From Neoarius graeffei (taxonomy: Eukaryota; Chordata; Actinopteri; Siluriformes; Ariidae): a DNA stretch of 64,000 bases. Location: the NCBI RefSeq assembly GCF_027579695.1, contig NC_083596.1, positions 10,919,798 through 10,983,797 of the forward strand. Direction: 5' to 3'. A program made the translations under genes and the position numbers. The notes under the pieces were generated by a model that ran no database searches, was not told where the DNA came from, and saw only the letters and a list, made by a program, of their open reading frames with translations. Positions 32,280 to 43,185 of this stretch are shown here, in pieces (positions within the stretch are counted from its first letter, which is position 1; each line of letters begins with the position of its first letter).

Positions 32280-33735
32280 AGGAGTTGCGACCCTGTTTCC
32301 GATACTTATCATATCGTAAAGTTATACGTTATGGCATATACAGTTATTGATGAGTGTGTGTTCCTGTGTGTTAATTTTATGACTACACTGAGACACAATA
32401 CTAAAAGGCTATAATGGTTTCTTAATAGTAACACTGAGTTACTGACAGGTACTGGAATTTCAATATCATGACCATGTTAAAGAAAATAGCTACGAATTGC
32501 ATGATACAATTCCAGACTCATACTGAAATTATACAGCACTTGGGTTTATCTGTGACAAATACAAGCTAATTTACTAGCATTTAGCTAGCTGGTTAGCTAT
32601 TATGATGGCAGGAGGAAGAATATTAAATTCAGACCAGATTTCATTTGCGAAACGGTTTTAAGGTTTTAACTTCAAATCTTTCCTTCATCAAAGCTAATCA
32701 TGAGTTACTGAGTCGCCAGTTTGTTATGCTAAAGTCACAAAAGTGTATTTTCCCCCTGTTATTAGTTCTACATGAACACAGACATTTTTATCTGATTTAA
32801 AAGGCTGTGATAAAGAACTCCGTCTGCAGTAACAATCCATCATTTTTTTGCGTAAATTATATCGAATGTGATTTCCAACATCCAGGTGTGTTGACTACAC
32901 TTTTTCATATTTATTCAAGACTCTCAATGGTAAAGTTAAAGGCCTAAAAAGGCACTCTGTAACACCTCGTTCCTCTATATTCAGCAGGACCAAATAAACA
33001 GTTAAACATGCACAGCCACATTTGGGTTTTTGGAGCCATACATACCTCACAGGCCACAGAAAAGGGGAGGCAAGCGATGAACGAGGAGCAAAAATACCTC
33101 AGAGCCTCAGACTCCTCTCTCCAGGAAGCGAGGAAAATTAATTGAGGGTGTAAAAAATCAGATCCTCCTCCAAATTTTGGCAACCACATATAGGATACAG
33201 AGTAAACACGGAGAGGGGAAATGTTATTTCAAGCCCCTGGAGTAGCACACTTTAGAGATGTTTAGAGATATTTAGAGTTAATGGCGCTAATGGTATGCGT
33301 AAGGTTTATAGTGAATGCATGAATCTGCATTTCTATGCATTGGTCTGAAGAAAGCTAATTAGCCTGAAAGGTCAGAAACAAAGCTGAATCATGGATTGTG
33401 TAGAAAAATAAGACACTTGAATGCTATCAATACTATCAGTGCTTGAGTTGCAAATATGTCTACTTTATTCTAGTGGTGATGCAGTAGAGTACGATTTCCT
33501 GGTTTAGGTTAAAACTCAATTTTTAAGACACATCTTGGGGATGGAAGTAAAGTTTTTTGCTTGTCTTTTCCGCTAGCTGCCTTACTAGCTAATCCATTGT
33601 ACAGAAAATTACTGTCAGGAAACAATAAAGTATATTGAAAATGTACTCTGTTGACTTTCTTCACTGTTGGCAAAAATAATTTGCGTTGTAACCTTTTTTG
33701 CTGAATTTTACATCTCAATATTTGTTTTTTTTTTT
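32280..33735. other. Intergenic, nothing recognised
   Basis: No supported gene or transposon; AT-rich. Confidence 0.45.
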
Positions 33736-34460
33736 TCGCGGTCCGGTTTCCATCAAATCCTGTGCTCTGATTGGCTGGCAAGCGGGTCCATATCTTACGA
33801 TACGGACCCTGGTTACGGACCTCTGGCGACTCGCTCGTTCACAACAAAAACAAACATAGTAGCAATTTTTGTCAACATTTATCTTATTTTATAAGATTTA
33901 TTTATAAGATTTTTATCAAAAATCTTGTAAATTTTTGCCAGCATTTCTCAGCATAATAGCATTAATTTTGCAGCATGGATAGCGATAACAACAGTCTTCA
34001 CAGCGAAAGCGAGTTTTACTACCCTGAGGAAGACAAAATAAAAGAAAACATTTCAGGAGAAAGCTAAAAGTCTGTAACTGTTGCTAACGCCAAGCAAAAA
34101 CATGGCTAAATCCTGAATGACTCAATTTTGTATAAATAGGGGACTACATAGGCGGCAAAATGTAGTTTTTTTCCTGCCATGGAAGTGCACTTGTATACCG
34201 AGGAGGAAGCCATTTGCATTACAGCCGTGAATGAGGATTCAAAATGTCGGCTCAGCTCGGTTTTCCCTTTCGGGCGCTCTCATTTTCTGTTAGAATTTGG
34301 TAAAGAAAAAAAATAAATATATTATTTGCCAGCTTAAGGTCGGTCCATATGGTGAAATACCGTGACCTCGGCCTTGAATACTGACCTCAGCCCAGAGGGC
34401 CTCGCTCAGTACTTTCAAGACCTCAGTCACGGTATTTCACCATACGGACCTCCCAGCTGG
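33736..34460. mobile_element. Foldback element with a 45-bp-armed terminal hairpin
   Basis: The right end forms a hairpin: GTCCATATGGTGAAATACCG from 34342 pairs with CGGTATTTCACCATACGGAC ending at 34450. Related GGTCC/GGACC motifs sit at the left side (33741, 33784-33808). Architecture, loop composition and the presence of a short acidic ATG frame (MDSDNNSLHSESEFYYPEED at 33975, 30 codons) recall family H, but the sequence is different. Confidence 0.5.
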
Positions 34461-34502
34461 TAAATAACATTATCTATCCATACATACATACATACATACA
34501 TA

Positions 34503-35025
34503 CACTACCGTTCAAAAGTTTGGGGTCACCCAGACAATTTTGTGTTTTCCATGAAAAGTCACACTTTTATTGACCACCATAAGTTGTAAAATGAATAGAA
34601 AATATCGTCAAGACATTTTTCTGGCCATTTTGAGCATTTAATCGACCCCACAAATGTGATGCTCCAGAAACTCAATCTGCTCAAAGGAAGGACAGTTTTA
34701 TAGCTTCTCTAAAGAGCTCAACTGTTTTCAGCTGTGCTAACATGATTGTACAAGGGTTTTCTAATCATCCATTAGCCTTCTGAGGCAATGAGCAAACACA
34801 TTGTACCATTAGAACACTGGAGTGAGAGTTGCTGGAAATGGGCCTCTATACACCTATGGAGATATTGCACCAAAAACCAGACATTTGCAGCTAGAATAGT
34901 CATTTACCACATTAGCAATGTATAGAGTGCATTTCTGATTAGTTTAAAGTGATCTTCATTGAAAAGAACAGTGCTTTTCTTTCAAAAATAAGGACATTTC
35001 AAAGTGACCCCAAACTTTTGAACGG

Positions 35026-35030
<5 letters not shown>
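34503..35030. mobile_element. Tc1-type MITE (ends CACTACCGTTCAAAAG), full length
   Basis: 528 bp with the same termini as the copy at 20264. The left target lies in a TACA repeat. On the right the terminal GTGTA has grown into the (TG)n(TA)n run at 35029-35107. Confidence 0.88.

Positions 35031-35107
<77 letters not shown>
35029..35107. repeat. (TG)n(TA)n microsatellite at the MITE end
   Basis: About 15 TG units followed by about 24 TA units begin exactly at the last bases of the MITE. Confidence 0.95.
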
Positions 35108-35109
<2 letters not shown>

Positions 35110-35111
<2 letters not shown>

Positions 35112-35800
35112 GTTTTGCTTATACCAGTGTACTACTGAATTCTCAAATCTGACTGGTCAGAAGGTGTTGATTCATTTTCTATAACAGCAGCACTAACATT
35201 TCTACATGAACAACAAACTCACAGGGACTTGTTTGCTAGATGCTCTTCATACTGTAATTGAAAACTTTATATTTAACGTTTAATCTAAAAAGTGTTATTA
35301 TTTAATATATAGAATTATTATACACACATGACACTTTTCCGATGGAATAAAAACGTGTTCTGTTCCCTTCTTGCGAGTTTCATTCATTTGGTTTGATAGC
35401 ATGCAATATTGTTAGCATATCACTTATCCTACGTGTATTACGTCACTCTACCCAGTGGAGAATGAGTGTTGAATATGGTTTACGATATTGCATGGTTGTC
35501 AAGACAACATGATGTCGTAAAAACTTCTACGCTAGCGAGCGACTGTGACAATTTGTAAACAAACATGGCCGCCAGGTTTGCTTCTTTAAATACGGAAGAT
35601 TTTGAAAGAGAAAGATGCATTGAACACCTGAAAGGAATGTGTATGGATAATAATAATCATATTGGCTGGCTTTTTTTCGTGGTATATCAGATATATTCCA
35701 TTCAGCTACTGGTCTTCAACTCGTTCAATATCATGCTAGCTGAATGGAATATATCTGATATACCACTCAACGCCAGCTAATATTATTTAAACGTTTCTTT
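35110..35800 (+). mobile_element. Possible TIR element with an internal foldback and N-terminal exon
   Basis: A 30-bp arm around GTGGTATATCAGATATATTCC (35679) pairs with GGAATATATCTGATATACCA (to 35766). Just upstream, the ATG at 35565 opens MAARFASLNTEDFERERCIE, similar to the family-H first exon MAERVAEPTED. The left part (GTGTACTACTGAATTCTCAAATCTGA-type sequence at 35130) recurs at 48775. Borders are not resolved. Confidence 0.4.
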
Positions 35801-36851
35801 GTTTATATCCTGAGAGAAAAGCTTACTACTTGTTTATTGGAGGAGTCTCAACTGTCAGCGCTTTGTAAGAGTCAGTTTTCCACCAAGGGAAAGTTTTCAT
35901 GACAGAGGAGATTTCTGAGGTTTTTCTGCACGTCCTTGGTAAAATGACAATCTCTCTCTCTGTCTCTCTCTGTCTCTCTCTTATACACCACCCCATCATG
36001 TTTTATTCTTTATATAATCCACACTGGGTGTTGTTCTGCCAAAACATTGAGGCTGAGAAATTCAGTACTGCACTACAGGTACTTCCTGTTACGGTTTCCT
36101 TTAACAATTAGTAGATTAATTAAAATGTGTATCAGTGTGGATATGATTCTGATTGTAATGAATGTCTTTAAAAGATTAGAGCAAAACAAACTGACAGAAG
36201 GGGCAAAGGATGAAGGCACAGAGCAAGTCAGAGACGTACAGTATTTATTAAAACTCTTATTAAACAGTTGGATGTTGGACCGGCTGTTAAACACTAATAA
36301 TAGGTCTATACACATCTATTAATAAAGAAGATACCAAGTCGCAGGGTTAATTTAAATCAGATAGATTAAAATGCTAATCGGTGTGGTTCAGGGAGCAGTG
36401 TGGAGTTAATACAGTGAGTCATATCATTAAGTTGTATATATCTGTGAAGAATCTCAGTCATCCAGGTACATAGTAATCTGTGGTTGGTAGAAGAGAGATC
36501 CACAGATTACAACCACAGATCGTTAAGTTGTGTATTTTATAAAGCATGTCCATTTTGGAGTATTAGAGGAGAAGGGAAAGACAAGAAGGCTTTGGGGAGC
36601 GCTGGTTCGTGTGTATCCTGCTAGATGAAGGTCACTTGAGACCCTGCAGTTTTGGGTGTGTTTTTTTCATTCCTGATAAGAAGAACAGACAGACAGACAG
36701 AGAGAAAGAGAGAGAGAGAGGTCTATTTCAAAGATGGGCAGGTTTTAAATCTTCTTTGGTATTATTAAGCATTTCTGTTTCCTTTAATTAAACTATTTTT
36801 GTGAATCAATGCATCAGTAAAACTCAGTTATTTACAAGCCAGTATCTAATT
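35801..36851. other. Intergenic with short TCTC and AGAC/AG runs
   Basis: Simple TCTC repeats at 35950-35982 and an AGAC/AGAG run at 36686-36722; nothing else recognised. A short inverted repeat around ATCTGTGGTTGTA (36475-36525) could fold. Confidence 0.45.
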
Positions 36852-37764
36852 AACAGTTATTCCACAAAATTGAGTCGTACATGAGCTGATAGCCGACGAG
36901 GTGCGTAGCACCAAGTCGGCTATAAGCCATGTACGATGAGATTGAGTGAAATCATTGTTTTATTCTATCCACATTCATTGGATTTTGAGAAACAGAGCAT
37001 TTTTATTTTTATTTTTTGCAAATTCGATAAATAAAAACTTTATACAAAACATCCGACAAAATAATTTCTGCTTAGAATGTAAACAAACCGGCGAAGTGAC
37101 AGGAGCAATTTGTGAAAAATGCAGTAATAATAATAATTTTCATCTCATCTCATTATCTCTAGCCGCTTTATCCTGTTCTACAGGGTCGCAGGAGCCTATC
37201 CCAGCTGACTACGGGCGAAAGGCGGGGTACACCCTGGACAAGTTGCCAGGTCATCACAGGGCTGACACATAGACAACCATTCACACTCTCATTCACACCT
37301 ACAGTCAATTTAGAGTCACCAATTAACCTAACCTGCATGTCTTTGGACTGTGGGGGAAACCGGAGCACCCGGAGGAAACCCACGCGGACACGGGGAGAAC
37401 ATGCAAACTCCACACAGAAAGGCCCTCGCCGGCCACGGGGCTCGAACCCGGACCTTCTTGCTTTGAGGCGACAGCGCTAACCACTACACCACCGTGCCGC
37501 CCCATAATAATTTTTGAAAAATAAAAAAAGATACGTTCTTACCATCGAATACTTTCATTCCATATTTTGTTGCTTTTTTTGTATTTTTTTTTTGGGGGGG
37601 GGTTGTTTTCGAGTAGAGTTTTTATTTCGTCCTCAGTTGCTTCAGCAATACGCTCCACCGTTTTGTTTTTCTCTACTCACTGTATATGAGCTGATATTCT
37701 CGTAGTAGAGTAGCCAATCAGAGCGCACGATTGCTCATATCCAGTGAATGTTGATAGAATAATA
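36852..37764 (-). mobile_element. Family-H foldback element, copy H3, split by a SINE
   Basis: It has the terminal hairpin (GAGTCGTACATGAGCTGATAG with its complement by 36950) and the inner inverted repeat ending near 37762. The first-exon frame has lost its ATG (ACG on the minus strand near 37660) but keeps the GTAAGAACG donor at about 37540. Confidence 0.75.
37141..37503 (-). mobile_element. tRNA-derived SINE inside H3
   Basis: Flanked by ATAATAATTTT at 37130-37140 and 37504-37514. A 10-bp gap in the 3' part removes AGCTGGAG-adjacent bases. Confidence 0.93.
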
Positions 37765-38231
37765 CACAATGTACATTTATATTTAAAATTAGTGTTTAAA
37801 TAATTATTACATACTCTAATAATACACAACAAAGCATGGTGTTGTGTGAAAATAATCAGCGATGGGGTGATGTGATGTGGCCTCATGCTAAGCCGAGTTA
37901 CTGTTTCCACCCTGCTGATTATTTTCCAATAGCAGCTCAAATTGTTTTGTTCTCTCTCTTTCTCTCTATTCATTTAACAAGGGGGCATATACTATAGCTA
38001 TTGGTCAGTTCTCGCAATATTTTTTAAAATGGCACATTGTACTTTTTATCCATGTAATTTGTTTTCTCCATTATATTTAATGATGTGGCGTATCAGCAAA
38101 AGCACAAAGTCCAAAATCTTTCATCTTTATACTGTACTTTCCCACAGCAGAAAGTTAAACTTTACACTGGCGAGTTCGTCCAAAAAAAAAAGTTATGTAC
38201 ATGGATGAATTAACTTCTTGCTTCATAGCAA

Positions 38232-38607
38232 GGTCTCATCTCATTATCTCTAGCCGCTTTATCCTGTCCTACAGGGTCGCAGGCGAGCTGGAGCCTATCC
38301 CAGCTGACTACGGGCGAAAGGCGGGGTACACCCTGGACAAGTCGCCAGGTCATCACAGGGCTGACACATAGACACAGACAACCATTCACACTCACATTCA
38401 CACCTACGGTCAATTTAGAGTCACCAGTTAACCTAACCTGCATGTCTTTGGACTGTGGGGGAAACCGGAGCACCCGGAGGAAACCCACGCGGACACGGGG
38501 AGAACATGCAAACTCCGCACAGAAAGGCCCTCGCCGGCCACGGGGCTCGAACCCGGACCTTCTTGCTGTGAGGCGACAGCGCTAACCACTACACCACTGT
38601 GCCGCCC
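38232..38607 (-). mobile_element. tRNA-derived SINE
   Basis: Full-length copy flanked by TTCATAGCAA at 38222-38231 and 38608-38617. Confidence 0.95.
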
Positions 38608-38647
38608 TTCATAGCAATGTGTTACTAATTAAATAACTTATTATATA

Positions 38648-39199
38648 CGCTCACCGACCACTTTATTAGGAACACTCATCCGCCTGCTGTTCTGTTTTAT
38701 GCAGTTCTCTAATCAGCCGATCCCTTGGCAGCAGCGCAGTGCATAAACTCATGCAGATACAAATCAAGAGCTTCAGTTAATGTTCACAATGTTCAAATAT
38801 CAAAATAGGAAAAATTGTGATCTCAAAGTGTGACTGTGGCATGGGTGTTGGTTTGAGCCAGATGGACTGGTTTGAGTGTTTCAAAAACTGCTGATCTCCT
38901 GGGGTTTCACACACAACAAACAGTCTCTAGAGTTTACACAGAATGGTGCGGAAAACAAAAAACACTGAGGTGAGTGAGCGACAGTTCTGTGGGTGGAAAC
39001 AAACACCTTGATGATAAGCGAGGTCAGAGGAAAATGGACAGATTCAAGGTGGTTCGAGCTGCCAGGAAGGATATAGCAACTCATGTAATTACTCTTTACA
39101 ACCGTGGTGAGCAGAAAAGCACAATGGGTTCCACTCCTGCAGCCAATAACAGGGATCTTAGAATCAAGAACAAGTTCCTATTAAAGTGGCCGGTGAGTG
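38648..39199 (+). mobile_element. Tc1/mariner-derived MITE, intact 552-bp copy
   Basis: Ends CGCTCACCGACCACTTTATT and AATAAAGTGGTCGGTGAGYG-like complement lie between TA dinucleotides (38646-38647 and 39200-39201). It is the uninterrupted relative of 7314-9453 and keeps the same remnant of a transposase N-terminus. Confidence 0.85.
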
Positions 39200-39251
39200 T
39201 AGTTCAAGAAACAATAATAGTTAATAATTCTCTTTGAAAGTAGGCCCCGCC

Positions 39252-39430
39252 CACACACACACACACACACACACATTCTTGTACTTCTATCTTTGTGGGG
39301 ACTCTCACTGAGATAATGCATTCCTTCGCCCCTTACCCTAATCTTAACCGTCATAACTAAATCCCTAACCTAAACCTCTTTCTAACCTGAACCCTAAAGC
39401 TAAGTCTTAACCCAGTCCTCAAAATGTAGC

Positions 39431-39467
<37 letters not shown>
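39252..39467. repeat. (CA)n ... telomere-like CCCTAA array ... (CA)n
   Basis: A CA run (39252-39274) and another (39434-39467) bracket TTGTGGGGACTCTCACTGAG and a series of diverged CCTAACC/CTTAACC motifs (39330-39415). This compound repeat is common in fish genomes and has no coding role. Confidence 0.7.
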
Positions 39468-39468
<1 letters not shown>

Positions 39469-40079
39469 AGGAATCTCTTCTCGAAATACTTTATGTTAAA
39501 AAAACAATGGTAGATTTACTAGAAATTTCGTTTTGTGTATTTTTTGAGCACAGTGTGGGTTCATTCAGTCTCCTATTATTTATAGCTACATGACAAGATA
39601 GTGATAAATGGCTAAATTCCGTCATATTGGCAAAATAATCTTAGTCAGAGAATCCGGTACATCTGGCACATCTGGCAAATGCAACTCTGGCTTGCTTTGG
39701 GAAGCATGACGAGAATTTAACCACATTCATTACACACTCAGGGGAGACTTTTTTAGAAATGCACATGCTGGATTGCCTAGCGAAACACACATACACACGA
39801 TTCAAGATAAACAAGTTTCTCAATGCAGGCACAAACAGTCCAAATATCTATTCTAACTGCACCTCGGGGAGAACACGGCATTTTCAGCATGAAGTGTGCA
39901 CAAACACAGATTAAATCATACTTTTTCATTTCTTAAAGAGGCTGAGGATTTGGGAATTTGATATGAGAAGCCTTTTATTTTGTCACATGTACATTCAAGC
40001 ACAGTAAAATCCCTAACCCATCTGAAGCAGTGAATGCACACGTGCGCACACACAAGTGAGCAGTGAGCACACACATACC

Positions 40080-40275
40080 CAGAGCAGTAGGCAGCTATGC
40101 TACAGCGCCCAGGGAGCAGTCGTGGGTTCGGTGCCTTGCTCAAGAGCACTTCAGCCATGATACAGAGGGAAGGGGAAGTGTTGTTCATTCACTCAACTCC
40201 CTTCACGTTTTTCCTGCTGGTCCCACGACTCAAACCGGCGATCCTTTGGTAACCCAGTGCTGCTTCTCGAACCTT
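40080..40275. repeat. Diverged ancient interspersed repeat
   Basis: It contains GGTGCCTTGCTCAAGAGCAC and TTCAGCCATG, as at 29615-29805 and 48845-49022, with extra CA-rich sequence before it. Confidence 0.5.
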
Positions 40276-40383
40276 TAGGCTCCATAATGCTGCATTAATG
40301 ACATATTGGTGAGAAAAAACAAACAGAAAATGCACTATCTGAATGTATTATTGTGCTGAGATCAGAAGGAACGCCCCGATGAC

Positions 40384-40765
40384 TCATCTCATCTCATCTC
40401 ATTATCTCTAGCCGCTTTATCCTTCTACAGGGTCGCAGGCAAGCTGGAGCCTATCCCAGCTGACTACGGGCGAAAGGCGGGGTACACCCTGGACAAGTCG
40501 CCAGGTCATCACAGGGCTGACACATAGACACAGACAACCATTCACACTCACATTCACACCTACGGTCAATTTAGAGTCACCAGTTAACCTAACCTGCATG
40601 TCTTTGGACTGTGGGGGAAACCGGAGCACCCGGAGGAAACCCACGCGGACACGGGGAGAACATGCAAACTCCGCACAGAAAGGCCCTCGCCAGCCCCGGG
40701 GCTCGAACCCAGGACCTTCTTGCTGTGAGGCGACAGCGCTAACCACTACACCACCGTGCCGCCCC
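40384..40765 (-). mobile_element. tRNA-derived SINE
   Basis: Full-length copy flanked by CGCCCCGATGAC at 40372-40383 and 40766-40777. Confidence 0.95.
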
Positions 40766-40816
40766 CGCCCCGATGACGTTCTATTATTTTTTTTTTTTTT
40801 GTGGAAATATCAGAAG

Positions 40817-41143
40817 GAGGCATTGTTGCCTCACAGCAAGAAGGTTATGGGTTTCAACCTCGTGGCTGAGGGTTCTGGGGCCTTTCTGTGTAGAGTTTGC
40901 ATGTTCTCATCATGCCTGCGTGGGTTTCCTCTGGGTGCTCTGGTTTCCTCCCACAGTCCAAAGACATGCAGATTAAGTCAGTTGGCTACTCTAAATTGCC
41001 CGTAGGTGTAAATGTGAGTGTGATTGTTGTTCATCTCTGTGTTTGCCCTGTGATAGATTGGCGACCTGCCCAGAGTGTACCCCTTCTCTTACTAGAAGTC
41101 AGCTGCGATTGGCTCCCACGACCCTAACAGAAAAGCGGTATCC
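40817..41143 (+). mobile_element. Old, diverged tRNA-derived SINE
   Basis: TTGCCTCACAGCAAGAAGGT through ACAGTCCAAAGACATGCAGA to GATTGGCTCCCACGACCC; head truncated and many substitutions. It lies 0-50 bp from the younger SINE and abuts the left end of element A. Confidence 0.85.
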
Positions 41144-41298
41144 TTGACTTGCAAGTGACGTCAAGGCAAAATAGAAACTCGGATGTCGGCCATGTTGGTG
41201 GATCTACAAATGCTGGGTCAAACAACATTCTATACAAAACATAGTCACGCGTGCGCAGCTCTCTTTGTTTTTCCACTGCTTTAAGCATTCTTTTAGTG

Positions 41299-41740
41299 AC
41301 GCCATATCTTTGTACTGTATATGGTTGTGGTCACAACAGTATTCGTGACCGTGGCACGTTCTGATTTTTTAGAATTCCATCTGTGATTTGGAAAGAGGGC
41401 GAGGAAACTCTGAGGCTTAGTACGGAGAGGAGACGAGCACGGCTGAACAACATCGGCAGGGCTGATCTAACAGAGGCTAAAACCAAAACAGCTTGTGTTT
41501 GCAGTCATCATTTTATCTCAGGTGAGATTCAAAAGCTTTCTCGATAATATCATGGAAGAATTTTATTTTGTGTTGCTAGAATTTTGCTATAAAATGAGTG
41601 CTCTCTCTTGTCGTGGTTCATTCGGTCGTTGTTGTAATTTTAACACGTGTATTACCGTTTCGCTTCTAGGAGCGCCAGCAAAATTATACGATAGAAACAA
41701 TCCAGACTGGGCACCCACTCAGAAAATGGGCTATGTTTCA
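41299..41740 (+). pseudogene. THAP-domain exons (two exons, broken)
   Basis: Exon 1 (41299-41521) reads PYLCTVYGCGHNSIRDRGTF, a TGA at 41362, then FFRIPSVIWKEGEE... and ends CVCSHHFIS at a GGTGAG donor. Exon 2 starts at 41670 after TTCTAG and continues GAPAKLYDRNNPDWAPT. This is a THAP zinc-finger: C-x4-C, later C-x2-H, and the NPDWAPT tail common in fish THAP proteins. THAP domains bind DNA and occur in P-element and Kolobok-type transposases. The start codon has become ACG and an in-frame stop is present, so it is a pseudogene. I infer the splice pattern from frame continuity. Confidence 0.75.
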
Positions 41741-41771
41741 TCAGAGGTCGGAATTGATTCTTCAGCAACCA

Positions 41772-41975
41772 AACCAGATAGAATGCGATATCTGGATACT
41801 CGATGGTCAGTAGAAGCGTATTATCTTCAGAAAAGTCTGACTTTTTTAAATAATATGGCTCAAAATCACACATATCTATCTTCTGTTTGTATCGAATCTT
41901 CGCTCGAACATTCAAATCGTGGTAATACTGAGAAAATTCAGCATTGTTTACAGACACGCTTTCAGCGGCTGCCAT
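41772..41975 (-). other. YqaJ/SWIM-protein-like N-terminal exon on the minus strand (element A)
   Basis: From the ATG at 41975 the frame reads MAAAESVSVNNAEFSQYYHD and on through RYKQKIDMCDFEPYYL to TIEYPDIAFYLV, after which the resemblance ends. It aligns with the exon in element B (RYLQKLRLAG..., F-x2-D, DLYTYVV). From memory, both resemble the start of large fish and cnidarian proteins with a SWIM zinc finger and a YqaJ-type recombinase domain. Only this N-terminal part is here, and no function can be claimed. Confidence 0.45.
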
Positions 41976-42175
41976 CCTAGTTGCTTTGTATATCCATCAT
42001 CATGGCGGACGCTCATGACGTAGCACATTTTGATCACGTGGTTGCAAGTCATCTATTGAGGTATTTCACTCACGTGACCAAGTCATGTGACGCTGCCATT
42101 TTGGACGGCACGGCTCGAATCAGTTTGAATGCGAGGAAGGCGACAAACGAAAAACATAAAAGAAAAAGGAGCGAG

Positions 42176-42523
42176 ATGCAGAAAACACCTTCACTATCCA
42201 GCGACGTAGGGCATTTACAGGGCGAGCAGAGGGAGAGGTATTTGCAAAAATTGAGGTTAGCAGGCTTAGAGAATGACGTTTACCTGCTTCCATCAGGATT
42301 GTTCACTGACGTACGGAAGTACACGAAGCCCTCGTCTTTACCTGACTTCGGCCCACATGATCTGTATACCTATGTCGTTAAAAACCCATCGCCATACACA
42401 GGTATTGATCTGAAAGCGTATACGAGTTTGGATGCCTACAAATATTTTGTGTCAGGCTGGGTAACATGCCTACATCAGCGGGTCGTCCCTGGAGCCGGTG
42501 GTCGCCATCTGATTACAGCTAAG
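42176..42523 (+). other. YqaJ/SWIM-protein-like N-terminal exon (element B), with splice donor
   Basis: Open frame from MQKTPSLSSDVGHLQGEQRE through RYLQKLRLAGLENDVYLLPS, DFGPHDLYTYVVKNPSPYTG, DLKAYTSLDAYKYFVSGWV to LITAK at a GTTTGTT donor (after 42523). The pattern PSPYT-x-DLKAY-SL-AY-F-SGWV is what I recall from fish SWIM/YqaJ-type proteins encoded by mobile or amplified genes. The frame is open upstream to 41981, crossing into element A, so the true start is uncertain; the first ATG inside B is used. No later exon was found inside the element. Confidence 0.5.
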
Positions 42524-42713
42524 GTTTGTTCACATTTTCATTTACTTTCGGTCCTCAGGATAAACAAAATGTTATTAAATGTCATTGAAATAACTTCTTA
42601 GTCTGTTGAGACATGGCCCGTTATAAATTTGCTGTTACCAGGCAATGACCAAGAACTGTATTATTAGGGTCGGTGTAGTTGTAGCAGTGTATTAGCAACT
42701 AGCTGTTAGCACT

Positions 42714-43185
42714 AGCTAATGTCAACAACATAGTAGCTGGTATGTTACTGTAGCAATGTTTACGTTCAGTCATTTGGATGACTTAAAACCTTTCAGTCTC
42801 AAGTTTTTCCTTTACTGGATTTACTAGTTTACTGAGCCATCGCGCGCTCTCCGGCCGAGCTGGGAGCCATCGCGCGCTCTCCGGCCGAGCCGGGAGCCAT
42901 CGCGCGCTCTCCGGCCGAGCCGGGAGCCATCGCGCGCTCTCCGGCCGAGCCGGGAGCCATCGCGCGCTCTCCGGCCGAGCCGGGAGCCATCGCGCGCTCT
43001 CCGGCCGAGCCGGGAGCCATCGCGCGCTCTCCGGCCGAGCCGGGAGCCATCGCGCGCTTGCTCAGTAAACTAGTAAATCCAGTAAAGGAAAAACTTGAGA
43101 CTGAAAGGTTTTAACAGTCATCCAAATGACTGAACGTAAATATTGCTACAGTAACATACCAGCTACTATGTTGTTGACATTAGCT
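42714..43185. repeat. Large palindrome, arms about 125 bp
   Basis: GCTAATGTCAACAACATAGT ... TTACTAGTTTACTGAG (42714-42836) is repeated as its reverse complement CTCAGTAAACTAGTAA ... ACTATGTTGTTGACATTAGC (43060-43184) with very few differences. The loop is the GC-rich minisatellite. Confidence 0.92.
42837..43059. repeat. GC-rich 30-bp minisatellite, about 7.4 units
   Basis: The unit CCATCGCGCGCTCTCCGGCC GAGCCGGGAG is repeated seven times with one variant base (first unit has GAGCTGGGAG), followed by a partial unit. It is CpG-dense in an otherwise AT-rich region. On the minus strand it spells a 10-residue repeat MAPGSAGERA, which I take as accidental. Confidence 0.97.

Larger units (their letters stand above)
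41145..42051 (+). mobile_element. Element A: inverted-repeat DNA element with THAP exons and a YqaJ-like exon
   Basis: The ends TGACTTGCAAGTGACGT (41145) and the complement of TGACTTGCAACCACGTGA (ending 42051) are inverted repeats. The similarity extends in patches to GGCCATGTTGGTGGAT and CGCCATGATGATGGAT. Inside, a THAP-domain reading frame comes in from the left on the plus strand. A second frame on the minus strand starts beside the right end. The two converge, and nothing like a full transposase lies between, so this looks like an internally deleted derivative of a two-gene element. No target duplication was resolved. Confidence 0.6.

Noticed and set aside
42829-43050. 73-codon frame made of a 10-residue repeat MAPGSAGERA
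   Set aside because: It is the translation of the 30-bp minisatellite; the unit length divisible by three keeps it open. It has no start context or flanking exon.
42837-43059. Regularly repeated 30-bp unit as a CRISPR array
   Set aside because: The units are contiguous with no unique spacers, and the genome is a vertebrate's.
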